A stretch of 62,160 nt of DNA from Rhodothermaeota bacterium MED-G19 (GCA_002457315.1 NTKI01000008.1:1-62160), one strand, 5' to 3'. Positions 18,301-27,748 are shown, numbered from the stretch's first letter. The notes: generated from the sequence alone by a model not told the origin. Numbers and translations: made by a program.

Positions 18301-18310
18301 TAGCCCATAT

Positions 18311-18383
18311 TGGCTCATGGTGTAACTGGTAACACGTCTGGTTTTGGTCCAGAAGAGTCTAGGTTCGAGCCCTAGTGAGCCAA
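18311..18383 (+). tRNA. tRNA-Gln (anticodon TTG)
   Basis: A 73-nt cloverleaf. The acceptor stem is TGGCTCA/TGAGCCA and the anticodon stem TCTGG/CCAGA with loop TTTTGGT, giving anticodon TTG. The T-arm is CTAGG-TTCGAGC-CCTAG. No CCA is encoded. The prs start codon lies 15 nt downstream, so the tRNA and prs probably share a transcript. Confidence 0.96.
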
Positions 18384-18398
18384 CATAAATATAACATA

Positions 18399-19331
18399 AT
18401 GAGTACAGTAAAAATATTTTCAGGAAGTGGTTCACATGAACTCGCAAAAAAGATAGCTACAGAATTTGGAAAACCTCTTGGTAAAGGGAAACTTGGTAAA
18501 TTTAGTGATGGAGAGCTAAGTTTCAGGTATGCAGAAACTGTTAGAGGATCTGATGTTTATATTGTTCAGTCAACAGTAGACAGTTCAGATAATATTATAG
18601 AATTATTTTTAATGATTGATGCTGCTAAAAGAGCAAGTGCAAAATTTGTTAATGTTGTTATACCATATTATGGTTATGCAAGACAGGATCGAAAAGATAA
18701 ACCTAGAATAGCAGTATCTGCTAAGTTACTAGCTAATTTATTAACTGCATCTGGGGCTTCAAGAATAGTTTCTTGTGATTTACACGCTGGCCAAATACAA
18801 GGATTTTTTGATATACCTCTTGATCATTTAAATGGCAGCTCGGTATTTGTACCATTTCTTAAAAAATTAAAACTCAATAACTTAATTTTTGCATCTCCTG
18901 ATGCAGGTGGTGCAGAAAGAGTCAGAGAATATGCAAAATATTTTGAAACGGACTTTGTAATATGTGATAAAACCCGTGAGAAAGCAAATCAAGTAAAATC
19001 TGTCCAAGTAATTGGCGATGTTGAAAATAAAGATGTTATTATTATAGATGACTTAATTGATACTGGAGGAACTATTTCAATGGCATCTAAAGTAATTATG
19101 GAGAAGGGAGCAAAATCAGTACGAGCAGTAATTACACATCCTGTACTTAGTGGGAATGCAGAAGAAAACTTAAAAAAATCATCCTTATTAGAATTAGTGG
19201 TCACTGATAGTATTCCACTAAAGTTTAGGAATAAAAAAATAAAAGTGTTATCCATTGCAGGATTAATTGCAAAGGCTATTAGAAAAATTCATGAAAATGA
19301 ATCTACTAGTTCACTTTTTATTAACAGATAA
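18399..19331 (+). CDS. prs: ribose-phosphate pyrophosphokinase
   Basis: PRPP synthetase (310 aa) makes phosphoribosyl pyrophosphate from ribose 5-phosphate and ATP for nucleotide and amino acid synthesis. Visible motifs are KFSDGELSFRY near the N-terminus, the catalytic flexible-loop region YYGYARQDRKDKPRI, and the PRPP-binding loop VIIIDDLIDTGGT. I place the start at the ATG at 18399 (MSTVKIFSGSG). The longer reading frame from a GTG at 18375 would begin inside the tRNA-Gln gene and adds eight residues unlike the family. It lies 11 nt before rplY and follows purL, another purine gene. Confidence 0.96.
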   Translation: MSTVKIFSGSGSHELAKKIATEFGKPLGKGKLGKFSDGELSFRYAETVRGSDVYIVQSTVDSSDNIIELFLMIDAAKRASAKFVNVVIPYYGYARQDRKDKPRIAVSAKLLANLLTASGASRIVSCDLHAGQIQGFFDIPLDHLNGSSVFVPFLKKLKLNNLIFASPDAGGAERVREYAKYFETDFVICDKTREKANQVKSVQVIGDVENKDVIIIDDLIDTGGTISMASKVIMEKGAKSVRAVITHPVLSGNAEENLKKSSLLELVVTDSIPLKFRNKKIKVLSIAGLIAKAIRKIHENESTSSLFINR

Positions 19332-19342
19332 ATTTAAAAATT

Positions 19343-20041
19343 ATGGAAACAATTGAGATTATAGGGTATAAAAGAGCAAATCTTGGTAAAAAGAATTCCA
19401 AAAAATTAAGGGAGGAAGGTAATGTTCCTTGTGTAGTTTATGGTGGAGACGAACAATTACATTTTCATTCTCCAATGATTCTTTTCAGAGATCTTATTTA
19501 TACACCCGGAGCAAATTTTGTGAAACTAAATATCGAAGGAATAGAAAAAGATGCTATACTTCAGGATATACAATTTCACCCAGTAAGTGAAGTAATTCTT
19601 CATGCTGACTTTTTAGAACTTCAAGAGAACAAAAAAATCAAGATGGATATACCAGTAAAAATTATTGGTGACTCTCCTGGTGTACAACAAGGTGGTAAAA
19701 TTTTAATTAGGATTAGAAAACTTTCTTTAATGGCTTATCCTAAGAATATGCCTTCTTTTGTTGAGGTTGATATTAGTGAACTTCAATTAGGAAAAAGTGT
19801 TCAAGTTGAAGAATTATTAAGTGATCAGTATGATATATTAAATAGTCCTTTAGTTAGTGTTGTATCTGTAAATATTCCAAGAGTTAAGATAGAAGTTGAA
19901 GAAGAGGAAGAAGAGGGTGTAGAAGGTGAAGAAGGAGCAGAAGGAGCAGAAGGAGCAGAAGGAGCAGAGACAAAAGAAGGAGGTTCAGATGAAGGTGATA
20001 ATAAAGATTCCTCAGACTCTAAAGAAGAGAAGAAAGACTAA
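19343..20041 (+). CDS. rplY: 50S ribosomal protein L25/Ctc
   Basis: A 232-aa bL25 protein of the Ctc type. The N-terminal 5S-rRNA-binding beta-barrel domain (about 1-95) has RANLGKKNSKKLREEGNVPCV near its start, and a C-terminal TL5-like domain follows (about 95-185). Beyond that is an unusually acidic low-complexity tail of about 45 residues. Part of the tail is coded by four perfect 9-nt repeats (19931-19966) giving Glu-Gly-Ala units. prs-rplY-pth is a common bacterial order. Confidence 0.95.
   Translation: METIEIIGYKRANLGKKNSKKLREEGNVPCVVYGGDEQLHFHSPMILFRDLIYTPGANFVKLNIEGIEKDAILQDIQFHPVSEVILHADFLELQENKKIKMDIPVKIIGDSPGVQQGGKILIRIRKLSLMAYPKNMPSFVEVDISELQLGKSVQVEELLSDQYDILNSPLVSVVSVNIPRVKIEVEEEEEEGVEGEEGAEGAEGAEGAETKEGGSDEGDNKDSSDSKEEKKD
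19931..19966 (+). repeat. 9-nt tandem repeat in the rplY tail
   Basis: Four perfect copies of GAAGGAGCA in frame encode (EGA)4 inside the acidic C-terminus of L25. Copy number could vary by slippage without changing the frame. Confidence 0.9.
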
Positions 20042-20071
20042 TTAATCTTTAATATTCTTAATTATTTTAAA

Positions 20072-20110
20072 TCGAAAGTTTAGTATAAATTTAATATGCT
20101 AAACTTTTGA
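20072..20110 (+). promoter_or_regulatory. leader hairpin directly before pth
   Basis: AAAGTTTAG (20075-20083) pairs with CTAAACTTT (20099-20107). The stem extends outward and inward with two G-U pairs to about 16 bp, with a 7-nt AT loop. It ends 3 nt before the pth start codon, and only a short T run lies in its 3' arm. It may terminate rplY transcription or limit ribosome access to pth. Confidence 0.5.
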
Positions 20111-20113
20111 TTT

Positions 20114-20671
20114 ATGAAATACCTCATAGTTGGAATTGGGAATGTTGGTAGTCAATATGAGCTAACAAGACATAATATAGGATTCAGAATTCTTGATAGT
20201 CTATCTGAAAAGCTAGAGTCAAGATTTGAATTAGATAAAAGTGCTTTCTATTCTGAAGTGAAATATAAAGGAAAGTCTTTAAATCTTATTAAACCATCAA
20301 ATTATGTAAATAATAGTGGAAAATCTGTTAACTATTGGTCAAAATTATTAAAAGTAAAAGAAGAAAATATTTTAGTTGTATTAGATGATATATCAATTCC
20401 CTTTGGACAAATTAGAATTAAAAAAAAGGGTTCAGATGGAGGTCATAATGGTTTAAAGAGTATAAATGATTATTTAAATACAACCAATTATCCAAGATTA
20501 AAATTTGGTATTGATAATAATTTTAGGCCTGGTCAACAATCAAATTATGTATTAGATAGCTTCTCAAAAGAAGAATCTAAATTGATTGATATTGAAATAG
20601 AAAGAGCAACCGAAATTATTTTGTCATTTTGCCATATAGGGATTGATAGGACTATGAATAAATATAACTAG
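20114..20671 (+). CDS. pth: peptidyl-tRNA hydrolase
   Basis: A 185-aa Pth enzyme that cleaves peptidyl-tRNA dropped from stalled ribosomes. The catalytic His20 lies in LTRHNIGF, and Asn10 in GIGNVG. The conserved DDISIPFGQIRIKKKGSDGG block and GHNGLKSI follow, as expected. Length is typical. Its TAG and the stop of the convergent metG share CTAG (20668-20671). Confidence 0.96.
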   Translation: MKYLIVGIGNVGSQYELTRHNIGFRILDSLSEKLESRFELDKSAFYSEVKYKGKSLNLIKPSNYVNNSGKSVNYWSKLLKVKEENILVVLDDISIPFGQIRIKKKGSDGGHNGLKSINDYLNTTNYPRLKFGIDNNFRPGQQSNYVLDSFSKEESKLIDIEIERATEIILSFCHIGIDRTMNKYN

Positions 20672-22680
20672 GCTACAATAGACCCATCAGATATATCTGA
20701 ATCTGGTTGCATTAGGCTTAAATTACCATCACTATCATCTGCAAGTAATAACATCCCTTGGCTCTCAAATCCCATCATTTTTCTAGGCTTCAAATTAATT
20801 AAAACCATTACTTTTTTATTAAGAATATCATCAGGAGAATAATATTTTGAAATTCCACTAAGAATTGTTCTTTGGTCAAGTCCAGTGTCTACTTTCAATT
20901 TTAATAATTTATCAGATTTTGGAACATTTTCCGCTTCAATTACAGTACCAACTCTAATATCAACTTTTGTGAAATCATCAAACTCTATAGTATTTTTTTG
21001 AGGCATAACATTATTGTTTTCATTACTTAATTTAAGTTTTTTTATCTGATCTTCAATTAATTGATCTTCGATTTTTGAGAAAATGTGGGCTTTACCAGAA
21101 ATAATGTGATCAGTAGGCATAATATTTGATCCAACACTATCCCAAGAAAGATCACTAATATTTAAATGGCTTTTAATCTTTTTAGAAGTAAATGGAAGAA
21201 AAGGCTCACATAAAATAGAGATATTAGCTACTATCTGTATAGAATTATGAATTATAGCTTTAACTCTATCTGGATCATCCTTGAAAATTTTCCATGGTTC
21301 AGTATCAGTCAAATATTTATTGCCAAGTCTTGCTACATCAATCACATAGCTCATTGCTTCGCGGAATTTATAGGCTCTTATTGACGACTCAATTTTTTCT
21401 TTTATATTTTCTAGTTCGGAAAAAATTTGTTTGTCAATTTCAACAGAAGATATTTTTGGAACTTTTTTATTAAAAAAATTTTCGCATAACACAAATACTC
21501 GATTTACATAATTTCCTAATATTGCCACTAGCTCATTATTATTTTTTTGTTGAAAATCTTTCCAAGAAAAGTCACTATCCTTATTCTCTGGTAAATTAGT
21601 AATCAAACAGTATCTCAGTTCATCTTGCATATTTGGAAAATCTTTGAGGTATTCATGTAACCACACAGCCCAATTTCTTGATGTTGAAATTTTTTCGCCT
21701 TCTAAATTCATAAACTCATTAGCTGGAACATTTTCAGGCAAAATATAATCTCCATGTTCCATAAGCATCATAGGAAAGATTATTGTATGAAATACAATAT
21801 TGTCTTTTCCTATAAAGTGAACTAAACTACTTTCTTCATCCTTCCAATATTTTTCCCAATTGTCTGGGTCTAGTTCTTTAGTAGCAGTAATATAACCTAT
21901 TGGCGCATCAAACCATACGTATAAAACCTTACCTTCAGCACCTTTAACAGGCACCTTTACTCCCCAATCTAAGTCTCTTGTCATTGCTCTAGGTTTTAAA
22001 CCATCATTTAACCAGGACTTACACTGACCAATCACATTCGATTTCCAATCTTTTTTAGTATTAATATATTTTTCAATATTCGTCTGAAGTTTATCCATTG
22101 GTAAAAACCAATTTTTTGTTTCTTTAAGAACAGGAGTGTTTCCTGATAAGGTTGATTTAGGATTTTTTAAGTCCATGGGACTTAATGTTTTTCCACATGA
22201 CTCACACTGATCACCATATGCATTCTCATTGTCACAAGTTGGACATTTGCCTATAATATACCTATCTGAAAGAAATTGATTTTCTTTTTCATCATAATAC
22301 TGAGAAGAAGTTATTTCCTTAAATGTTTTTTTGTCATACAAATTAAGAAAGAAATCTGAACTGGTTTTATGATGAATTTTCTTTGATGTTCTTGAAAAAA
22401 TATCGAAGCTAATTCCAAACTCATTAAATGAATCATTTATCAGATTATAATAATAATCAACCACTTCTTGTGGTGATTTTTTTTCATCTCTAGCTTTGAT
22501 TGTTATAGGGACACCATGCTCATCAGTACCGCTAATGAATTTGACATCCTCCCCTTTTGATCTTAAAAATCGAACATAAAGATCTGATGGAATATAACAT
22601 CCTGCTAAGTGACCAATATGTATTGGCCCATTAGCATAAATTAAAGCTGCAGTAACAAGATGTCTTTTTTTTTGATTCAT
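20668..22680 (-). CDS. metG: methionyl-tRNA synthetase
   Basis: A 670-aa class I synthetase. The HIGH motif is at residues 21-24. A zinc knuckle has Cys146, Cys149, Cys159 and Cys162, and the KMSKS equivalent reads KISTS at 330-334. The C-terminal part (from about 565) is an EMAP-II-like tRNA-binding domain (FDDFTKVDIRVGTVIEAENV), as in the dimeric E. coli enzyme. The start overlaps the upstream SDR gene by 1 nt; it probably belongs to a fabD-SDR-metG unit. Confidence 0.97.
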   Translation of the reverse strand: MNQKKRHLVTAALIYANGPIHIGHLAGCYIPSDLYVRFLRSKGEDVKFISGTDEHGVPITIKARDEKKSPQEVVDYYYNLINDSFNEFGISFDIFSRTSKKIHHKTSSDFFLNLYDKKTFKEITSSQYYDEKENQFLSDRYIIGKCPTCDNENAYGDQCESCGKTLSPMDLKNPKSTLSGNTPVLKETKNWFLPMDKLQTNIEKYINTKKDWKSNVIGQCKSWLNDGLKPRAMTRDLDWGVKVPVKGAEGKVLYVWFDAPIGYITATKELDPDNWEKYWKDEESSLVHFIGKDNIVFHTIIFPMMLMEHGDYILPENVPANEFMNLEGEKISTSRNWAVWLHEYLKDFPNMQDELRYCLITNLPENKDSDFSWKDFQQKNNNELVAILGNYVNRVFVLCENFFNKKVPKISSVEIDKQIFSELENIKEKIESSIRAYKFREAMSYVIDVARLGNKYLTDTEPWKIFKDDPDRVKAIIHNSIQIVANISILCEPFLPFTSKKIKSHLNISDLSWDSVGSNIMPTDHIISGKAHIFSKIEDQLIEDQIKKLKLSNENNNVMPQKNTIEFDDFTKVDIRVGTVIEAENVPKSDKLLKLKVDTGLDQRTILSGISKYYSPDDILNKKVMVLINLKPRKMMGFESQGMLLLADDSDGNLSLMQPDSDISDGSIVA

Positions 22681-23540
22681 TATTTTTTCTTTCTCATCAT
22701 CTCAAACATATCCCACATCTGATCTGTAATAATCTCTAAGTGATTAAATTGCCCAGCACCTTTCAGCCATTCTGCGCCATCAATTGTTATCACCTCTCCG
22801 TTTATATATGATGAGTAGTCTGATAATAGGTAAGCAGCTAGATTAGATAACTCTTGGTGTTCACCGACCCTTCCAACAGGAACCTTTTTTGATAGATCTA
22901 ATTTATCTTTTAAGTCTCCTGGAAGTAGTCTATCCCATGCACCTTTTGTTGGGAAAGGACCAGGTGCAATAGCGTTTGACCTAATTTTATATTTTGCCCA
23001 TTCTACTGCAAGTGATCTTGTCATACTTAAAACACCTGCTTTAGCACATGCAGAAGGAACTACATATCCAGATCCTGTCCAGGAGTATGTTGTTACAATA
23101 TTTAAAATATTACCTTCTGATTTATCCTTTATCCATCTTTTTCCTAGGGTAAGAGTAAAATTTATTGTTCCTTTCAAAACGATATCAATAACAGCATCAA
23201 AAGCTCTTGTGGAAAGTCTTTCTGTTGGGCTTATAAAGTTTCCAGCAGCATTATTTACAAGACAATCAATTTTACCAAATTTTTTAAAAGACTCATTAAT
23301 TACATTTTCTACTTCATTAATTTTTCTAACATCACATGCAATTGGAAAGACTTCAGACTCATATTTAGAGTTAAATTCTTTTGCAACATCATTTAATACT
23401 TCTTCACGCCTACTTGTTATAACTACGTTGGCACCAAGCTCTAGAAAATATTTAACCATAGACTTACCAAGTCCAGATCCTCCACCCGTAACAAGAATCA
23501 CTTTATCTACTAAACTATTTTCTTTAAGCATTCCTTTCAT
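22680..23540 (-). CDS. SDR oxidoreductase, 2,4-dienoyl-CoA reductase-like
   Basis: A 286-aa short-chain dehydrogenase/reductase. The NADP-binding TGGGSGLG is at residues 18-25, followed by an SRR dinucleotide loop that favours NADPH. NNAAGNFISPTERLS and TGSGYVVPSACAKAG match mitochondrial-type 2,4-dienoyl-CoA reductases, in which the classical Tyr-x3-Lys is not in its usual form; Lys167 is retained. This points to oxidation of polyunsaturated fatty acids. The call rests on motif resemblance. It lies 9 nt after fabD and overlaps metG by 1 nt. Confidence 0.85.
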   Translation of the reverse strand: MKGMLKENSLVDKVILVTGGGSGLGKSMVKYFLELGANVVITSRREEVLNDVAKEFNSKYESEVFPIACDVRKINEVENVINESFKKFGKIDCLVNNAAGNFISPTERLSTRAFDAVIDIVLKGTINFTLTLGKRWIKDKSEGNILNIVTTYSWTGSGYVVPSACAKAGVLSMTRSLAVEWAKYKIRSNAIAPGPFPTKGAWDRLLPGDLKDKLDLSKKVPVGRVGEHQELSNLAAYLLSDYSSYINGEVITIDGAEWLKGAGQFNHLEIITDQMWDMFEMMRKKK

Positions 23541-23549
23541 AAATTTATT

Positions 23550-24416
23550 TTAAAGTGATGAGACATCAGAATCTCTATTTATTTTTTTTACTAAACCCTG
23601 TAAAACTCTTCCCGGACCACATTCAATAAAGCTTTTTATATTATCATCAATCATATTATTTATTGACTGGGTCCATCTAACTGGAGATGTTAATTGACTC
23701 ACTAAATTAGATCTAATTTTATTAATATCAGTATGCCCTTTTGCATCATAATTCTGATAAATAGGTGCACTTGGTGTATCTATATTAGCTTGATTAACAG
23801 CATCTTCCAGTTCTATCCTAGCTGATTCCATATAAGGAGAATGAAAACCTCCTCCTACTGGTAACAGTATTGCTTTACCACCTTTTTCTTTAAATTCTTC
23901 ACATGCCTTTGAAATTCCTACTTTTGATCCTGATATTACAATCTGACCTGGACAGTTATAATTTGCTGGAATAACATTTTCTATACCTTCACAAACAGCA
24001 TTTACCTCACTATCAGATACGGCTAGGATTGCTGCCATAGTAGAATCATTATTTTTGCATGCATTCTGCATAGCCCTAGCTCTAATTAAAACTAATTCTA
24101 GTCCCTCTTCAAATGATAAAGAGCTCGAACATGTTAAGGCAGAAAACTCACCTAATGAGTGCCCAGCAAAAGCTGAAATGTCATTTACTTTATTATGATG
24201 AAAAGTTATACAAGAATGAATAAAAATAGCTGGCTGAGTAATATCTGTTTTTTTAAGATCATCAACTGTTCCATTAAACATGACATCAGTAATATCAAAA
24301 CCTAAAATTTTGTTAGCTAATAAAAATTTCTTTTTTGCTGATTCATCACCCTCATATAGGTCTTTACCCATTCCAACAAACTGCGATCCTTGACCTGGAA
24401 ATATTATTGCATTCAT
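23550..24416 (-). CDS. fabD: malonyl-CoA-ACP transacylase
   Basis: A 288-aa malonyltransferase that loads ACP with malonyl groups. It has GQGSQFVGMG at residues 8-17, the nucleophile Ser87 in AGHSLGEFSAL, and the catalytic His in GGGFHSPYM. It is first in a minus-strand group with the SDR and metG and has a matching promoter just upstream. Confidence 0.96.
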   Translation of the reverse strand: MNAIIFPGQGSQFVGMGKDLYEGDESAKKKFLLANKILGFDITDVMFNGTVDDLKKTDITQPAIFIHSCITFHHNKVNDISAFAGHSLGEFSALTCSSSLSFEEGLELVLIRARAMQNACKNNDSTMAAILAVSDSEVNAVCEGIENVIPANYNCPGQIVISGSKVGISKACEEFKEKGGKAILLPVGGGFHSPYMESARIELEDAVNQANIDTPSAPIYQNYDAKGHTDINKIRSNLVSQLTSPVRWTQSINNMIDDNIKSFIECGPGRVLQGLVKKINRDSDVSSL

Positions 24417-24432
24417 ATATCTTGATTTCTTT

Positions 24433-24440
24433 CAAAAATA
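24433..24440 (-). promoter_or_regulatory. -7 element for fabD
   Basis: CAAAAATA on the plus strand reads TATTTTTG on the minus strand, an exact TAnnTTTG, 17 nt before the fabD start. No clear -33 TTG at normal spacing; the region upstream lies near the 3' end of the DCC gene. Confidence 0.45.
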
Positions 24441-24449
24441 GCTAATAAG

Positions 24450-24869
24450 TTACTTATTAATAAACTGATCCCTTATTTCTTTGGGGGGAATATGACACAC
24501 ATCAGACTTACCAAACCATTTGTACCTATTATTTGCAAAAATATCATATAATATATCTCTAATTTTTGAAGGAAAAATCTTTAACAATTTGAAAACATGA
24601 TAGAAACCTCCAATATCAATAAGAATTTGAATTACTGCATTAGATTTTTTATAAACTTTATCATTAGAGAGATAAACTATAAATTTACCTACTTGCTTTT
24701 TATCTAATTTTTTAGGTAGGACTCTAGATGCAAAATCAGATGATATAGCACTGAATTTAAATTTTTTTCTCTTATCCAATAAAACTATAAATCTTATAAA
24801 CCTACTACACATGACACAGAAGCCATCGTAAAATATAATTTTATTATTTACCTTAATATCTGTACCCAT
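24450..24869 (-). CDS. DCC (DUF393) thiol-disulfide oxidoreductase-like protein
   Basis: A 139-aa protein of the DCC/DUF393 family, named after the DxxCxxC motif, seen here as YDGFCVMC near the N-terminus. The family is thought to act as thioredoxin-like oxidoreductases, with little direct evidence. No signal peptide. Its start lies 22 nt inside the 3' end of the upstream T9SS type B gene, so it is probably translated from the same message. No later in-frame ATG would keep the motif. Confidence 0.85.
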   Translation of the reverse strand: MGTDIKVNNKIIFYDGFCVMCSRFIRFIVLLDKRKKFKFSAISSDFASRVLPKKLDKKQVGKFIVYLSNDKVYKKSNAVIQILIDIGGFYHVFKLLKIFPSKIRDILYDIFANNRYKWFGKSDVCHIPPKEIRDQFINK

Positions 24870-27685
24870 CCTTTAATTTCTTTTACACTTTCATTTTCAT
24901 CTAAAACATCAAAAGTAACAGTAGCATTGTAATAATATGTATCTGAAGGTAAATTTTTACCGCTTTTATTTTTTCCATCCCAATTTATATAGATTCCATC
25001 TATGATATTTTCATCAGAGTCATGAGAAAAAACTTCTTTACCAGTTCTGTCAACTATTGACATTTTTACTGATTTAACAAATCTAGGACAGTTTCCATAA
25101 TTAAAATTCGTGATAGAACCATCAGTATAGAACGGTGTAAAGAAATCATTTTTACCATCATCATTTGGACTAAAGGCATTAGGTAAAAGATATTTTGGGC
25201 AATTATCCCTTCTGATTGTGTCAGAAGGGGTACTCTCATTAGCAGATCTATCTAAAGCTGTAATATAGTATGCTCCTTTTAAATTAGATAAATTCTTATG
25301 GACAAAATAATCATTTGATGTTGAACCAATATTTTGAAAATTATTTGCTCCATTTTCTGAAAAGTATACATTAAAAAACTTTGAATCTAGGTAGCAATCA
25401 TCAGCACCAATGGTCCACTCTATCCTATTTTCAAAATCTTTCATGTCACATGACTTATCGTAAAAATAATATTCACAAGAATATTGATCAGAAATTTTAA
25501 ATCCAATTGGAGGACATGGAGGTAACAGATCATTAGTTTGAGCACAAATTTTTTGTGAATTATTTAATAATAAATCATCATTTATACTATTTAATGGCAA
25601 CTTATTATTTTCATAAGAACCAGAGGTTGTCACATAATAGCAATATATTTTGTTTTCATCTAAGTCTATACCCTCAAATTCTCCATTATCAATATATTTA
25701 AATCCACTCTCAATGACATTTAGTGAATCAATTAAAATATAATCTTCTTCATTACTTCCAAAAACATTATTTCTATATATATAATGCATAGGATAAAGAG
25801 AAGAGCTATTAGACCATGGCACATCAAAATCCCAATTTAACTCAATACTATTCTGTGACCCATTTAGTTCTAATCTAACAGTTGAAGCATTATAAGAAGA
25901 TTCAAAAGAAGAGGTGTCCGAATCGGAAAAAACTTCTACTATATAATTATGTACATTTTCTAGAGTATTTACCTGGGCATCTGTGTAGAATGTATCCAAA
26001 AGAATATCTGACTGACTTAAATTAACATCTGAATAGAATCCTTCAAGTCTACTTACCCTGTATGAGTAAGGTTTAGGAAATAATACAGTATCTATCTCGA
26101 AAGGTGGAACCCAACTTAATTCTACCTTTCCTTCAGCTATATCTGTATCTAAAACACTAACATTTGTTATTACTGGAGCATCTGCATTAATAATTATACA
26201 TTTCTCTTCTGAAACATAACTCGTTCCTCCCTCAGGTAATGGAAATTCTGCTAAAATCCTATAACAATACTTGGATCCAGGCGCCAATCTTTTACCTTGA
26301 TCATCATCAACCATAATTATTTGATCACCTTCTGTTGTTCCAATTAACTTATAACCTGAGCCCTCCGGCATTCCTACTTCGCAAGTATCAGGTTCAAAAT
26401 CATAACTTCCTATTCTCCTCCATATTTGTATCTCATCTGCATTATCACAACTATATGGATCCCATGAAAGTTGAATAGAACGATTTGGTAAAGGTGTTAA
26501 ATCCAATCCTTGAGGAGCAGGTGCAACTATCTGAATTTGCCAGTTGGTAAATTCAACAAGGTTTGGTCCATATCCAGGTTTATCAGTAACCTTAAATTGT
26601 ATGTCATATGGACGTTCTCTAATATGTGAACAGTTAGTCTCCCACTCAAACTTAAGAGAACCTGGGGATTTTTGAAATTGTGCAGGGTTAGGAAAATAAA
26701 CAGCTGGTGATGACAAAAATTCAAATGGTCCACCAAAAGCCTCAATTTGTATATCATCAAAGTTAGGATCATCACCAGTCACTGTATCTCTTATAACTGA
26801 ACCAGCCTCTACACAAATAGGATCTAAAACTTCTAAATTAGGTCTTTCATTATCTGAATCATCAATTATTACCTGCATATCTCTAGTAACATGTCCTAAC
26901 TTAAACCACTGATCTCCAACTTTTCTCCATTCTACAACTCTAAATGCAAAATTGTATTCTCCCTCTGCTCCAGGAGCATCCCAAATTAGATCTCCAATTA
27001 TAGAGTCTAAGGAAAATATTGGAGGGCCTAAGCCTCCTTCACTTCCTTCATTATATTCCTCATAAAATTCTTCTGCATTAGGAAACCTATAATTAGTTAC
27101 CTGGTATTCTTTCTCTTGCATTGGAATAAGCAATTCGTAAGATAAACTATCTCCATCAGGATCAAAAGCACCTGGATTATGTATGTATCTTATTCCAACC
27201 ACCCCATTATCAATTGGAGGAATCAAAAGGACAGGAGTATTGTTTAAACCAAAAAAAGGATCAATCAGTATCTCAGTCTCGATATAAAAAGGTGTATCAA
27301 CAGAGTTTTCCATATTTACTATTTCAGCGTTTCTGTTTTGTTCAAAATAACTTACAACATATCTACCTGGTGCCTGAAATGTGTGGACAACTTTAAAGAG
27401 ATTTAAAGCAACTTTATTTTCTAATAATATTTTTTGTGATGATATAGCAACTTCGTCTAAAACCTCAATTGAATTACCATCTCCAAATCCAAAACTACCT
27501 CCCCCAAACTCTACCTCAGAACCTGTATCTGTATACCCTATAATTGTAAATTCATATGTCAAACTTGTAGATGAAATTCTTTTAGCTATTATCTCACCTG
27601 CCCTTATGTGTGTAGAATAAAGATCAAAAGAAAAAAATAGCCCTAAAACTGAAAATAACCAAAACCTCATTAAGCCCTTAAACAT
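24848..27685 (-). CDS. large surface protein with T9SS type B sorting domain
   Basis: A 945-aa exported protein. An N-terminal signal peptide (about residues 1-26) is followed by immunoglobulin or fibronectin-type beta domains and ends in the gliding-motility-associated C-terminal domain. That domain begins LPNAFSPNDDGKNDFF and ends with KGWVQILR, the hallmark of T9SS type B substrates. The protein should be exported across the outer membrane and left on the surface or secreted. Repeated blocks such as LSWDPYSCDNADEIQIWRR suggest fibronectin-like modules. No enzyme domain is visible; adhesion is plausible but inferred. Confidence 0.9.
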   Translation of the reverse strand: MFKGLMRFWLFSVLGLFFSFDLYSTHIRAGEIIAKRISSTSLTYEFTIIGYTDTGSEVEFGGGSFGFGDGNSIEVLDEVAISSQKILLENKVALNLFKVVHTFQAPGRYVVSYFEQNRNAEIVNMENSVDTPFYIETEILIDPFFGLNNTPVLLIPPIDNGVVGIRYIHNPGAFDPDGDSLSYELLIPMQEKEYQVTNYRFPNAEEFYEEYNEGSEGGLGPPIFSLDSIIGDLIWDAPGAEGEYNFAFRVVEWRKVGDQWFKLGHVTRDMQVIIDDSDNERPNLEVLDPICVEAGSVIRDTVTGDDPNFDDIQIEAFGGPFEFLSSPAVYFPNPAQFQKSPGSLKFEWETNCSHIRERPYDIQFKVTDKPGYGPNLVEFTNWQIQIVAPAPQGLDLTPLPNRSIQLSWDPYSCDNADEIQIWRRIGSYDFEPDTCEVGMPEGSGYKLIGTTEGDQIIMVDDDQGKRLAPGSKYCYRILAEFPLPEGGTSYVSEEKCIIINADAPVITNVSVLDTDIAEGKVELSWVPPFEIDTVLFPKPYSYRVSRLEGFYSDVNLSQSDILLDTFYTDAQVNTLENVHNYIVEVFSDSDTSSFESSYNASTVRLELNGSQNSIELNWDFDVPWSNSSSLYPMHYIYRNNVFGSNEEDYILIDSLNVIESGFKYIDNGEFEGIDLDENKIYCYYVTTSGSYENNKLPLNSINDDLLLNNSQKICAQTNDLLPPCPPIGFKISDQYSCEYYFYDKSCDMKDFENRIEWTIGADDCYLDSKFFNVYFSENGANNFQNIGSTSNDYFVHKNLSNLKGAYYITALDRSANESTPSDTIRRDNCPKYLLPNAFSPNDDGKNDFFTPFYTDGSITNFNYGNCPRFVKSVKMSIVDRTGKEVFSHDSDENIIDGIYINWDGKNKSGKNLPSDTYYYNATVTFDVLDENESVKEIKGWVQILR

Positions 27686-27748
27686 ATGATGATTACTATG
27701 TATTTATTAAACGTAAATAATATACAATATTATACTAAATATTAAGAG

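Noticed and set aside
18375-18398. Upstream extension of prs by eight residues from a GTG
   Set aside because: It lies inside tRNA-Gln, and the family starts at MSTVKIFSG.
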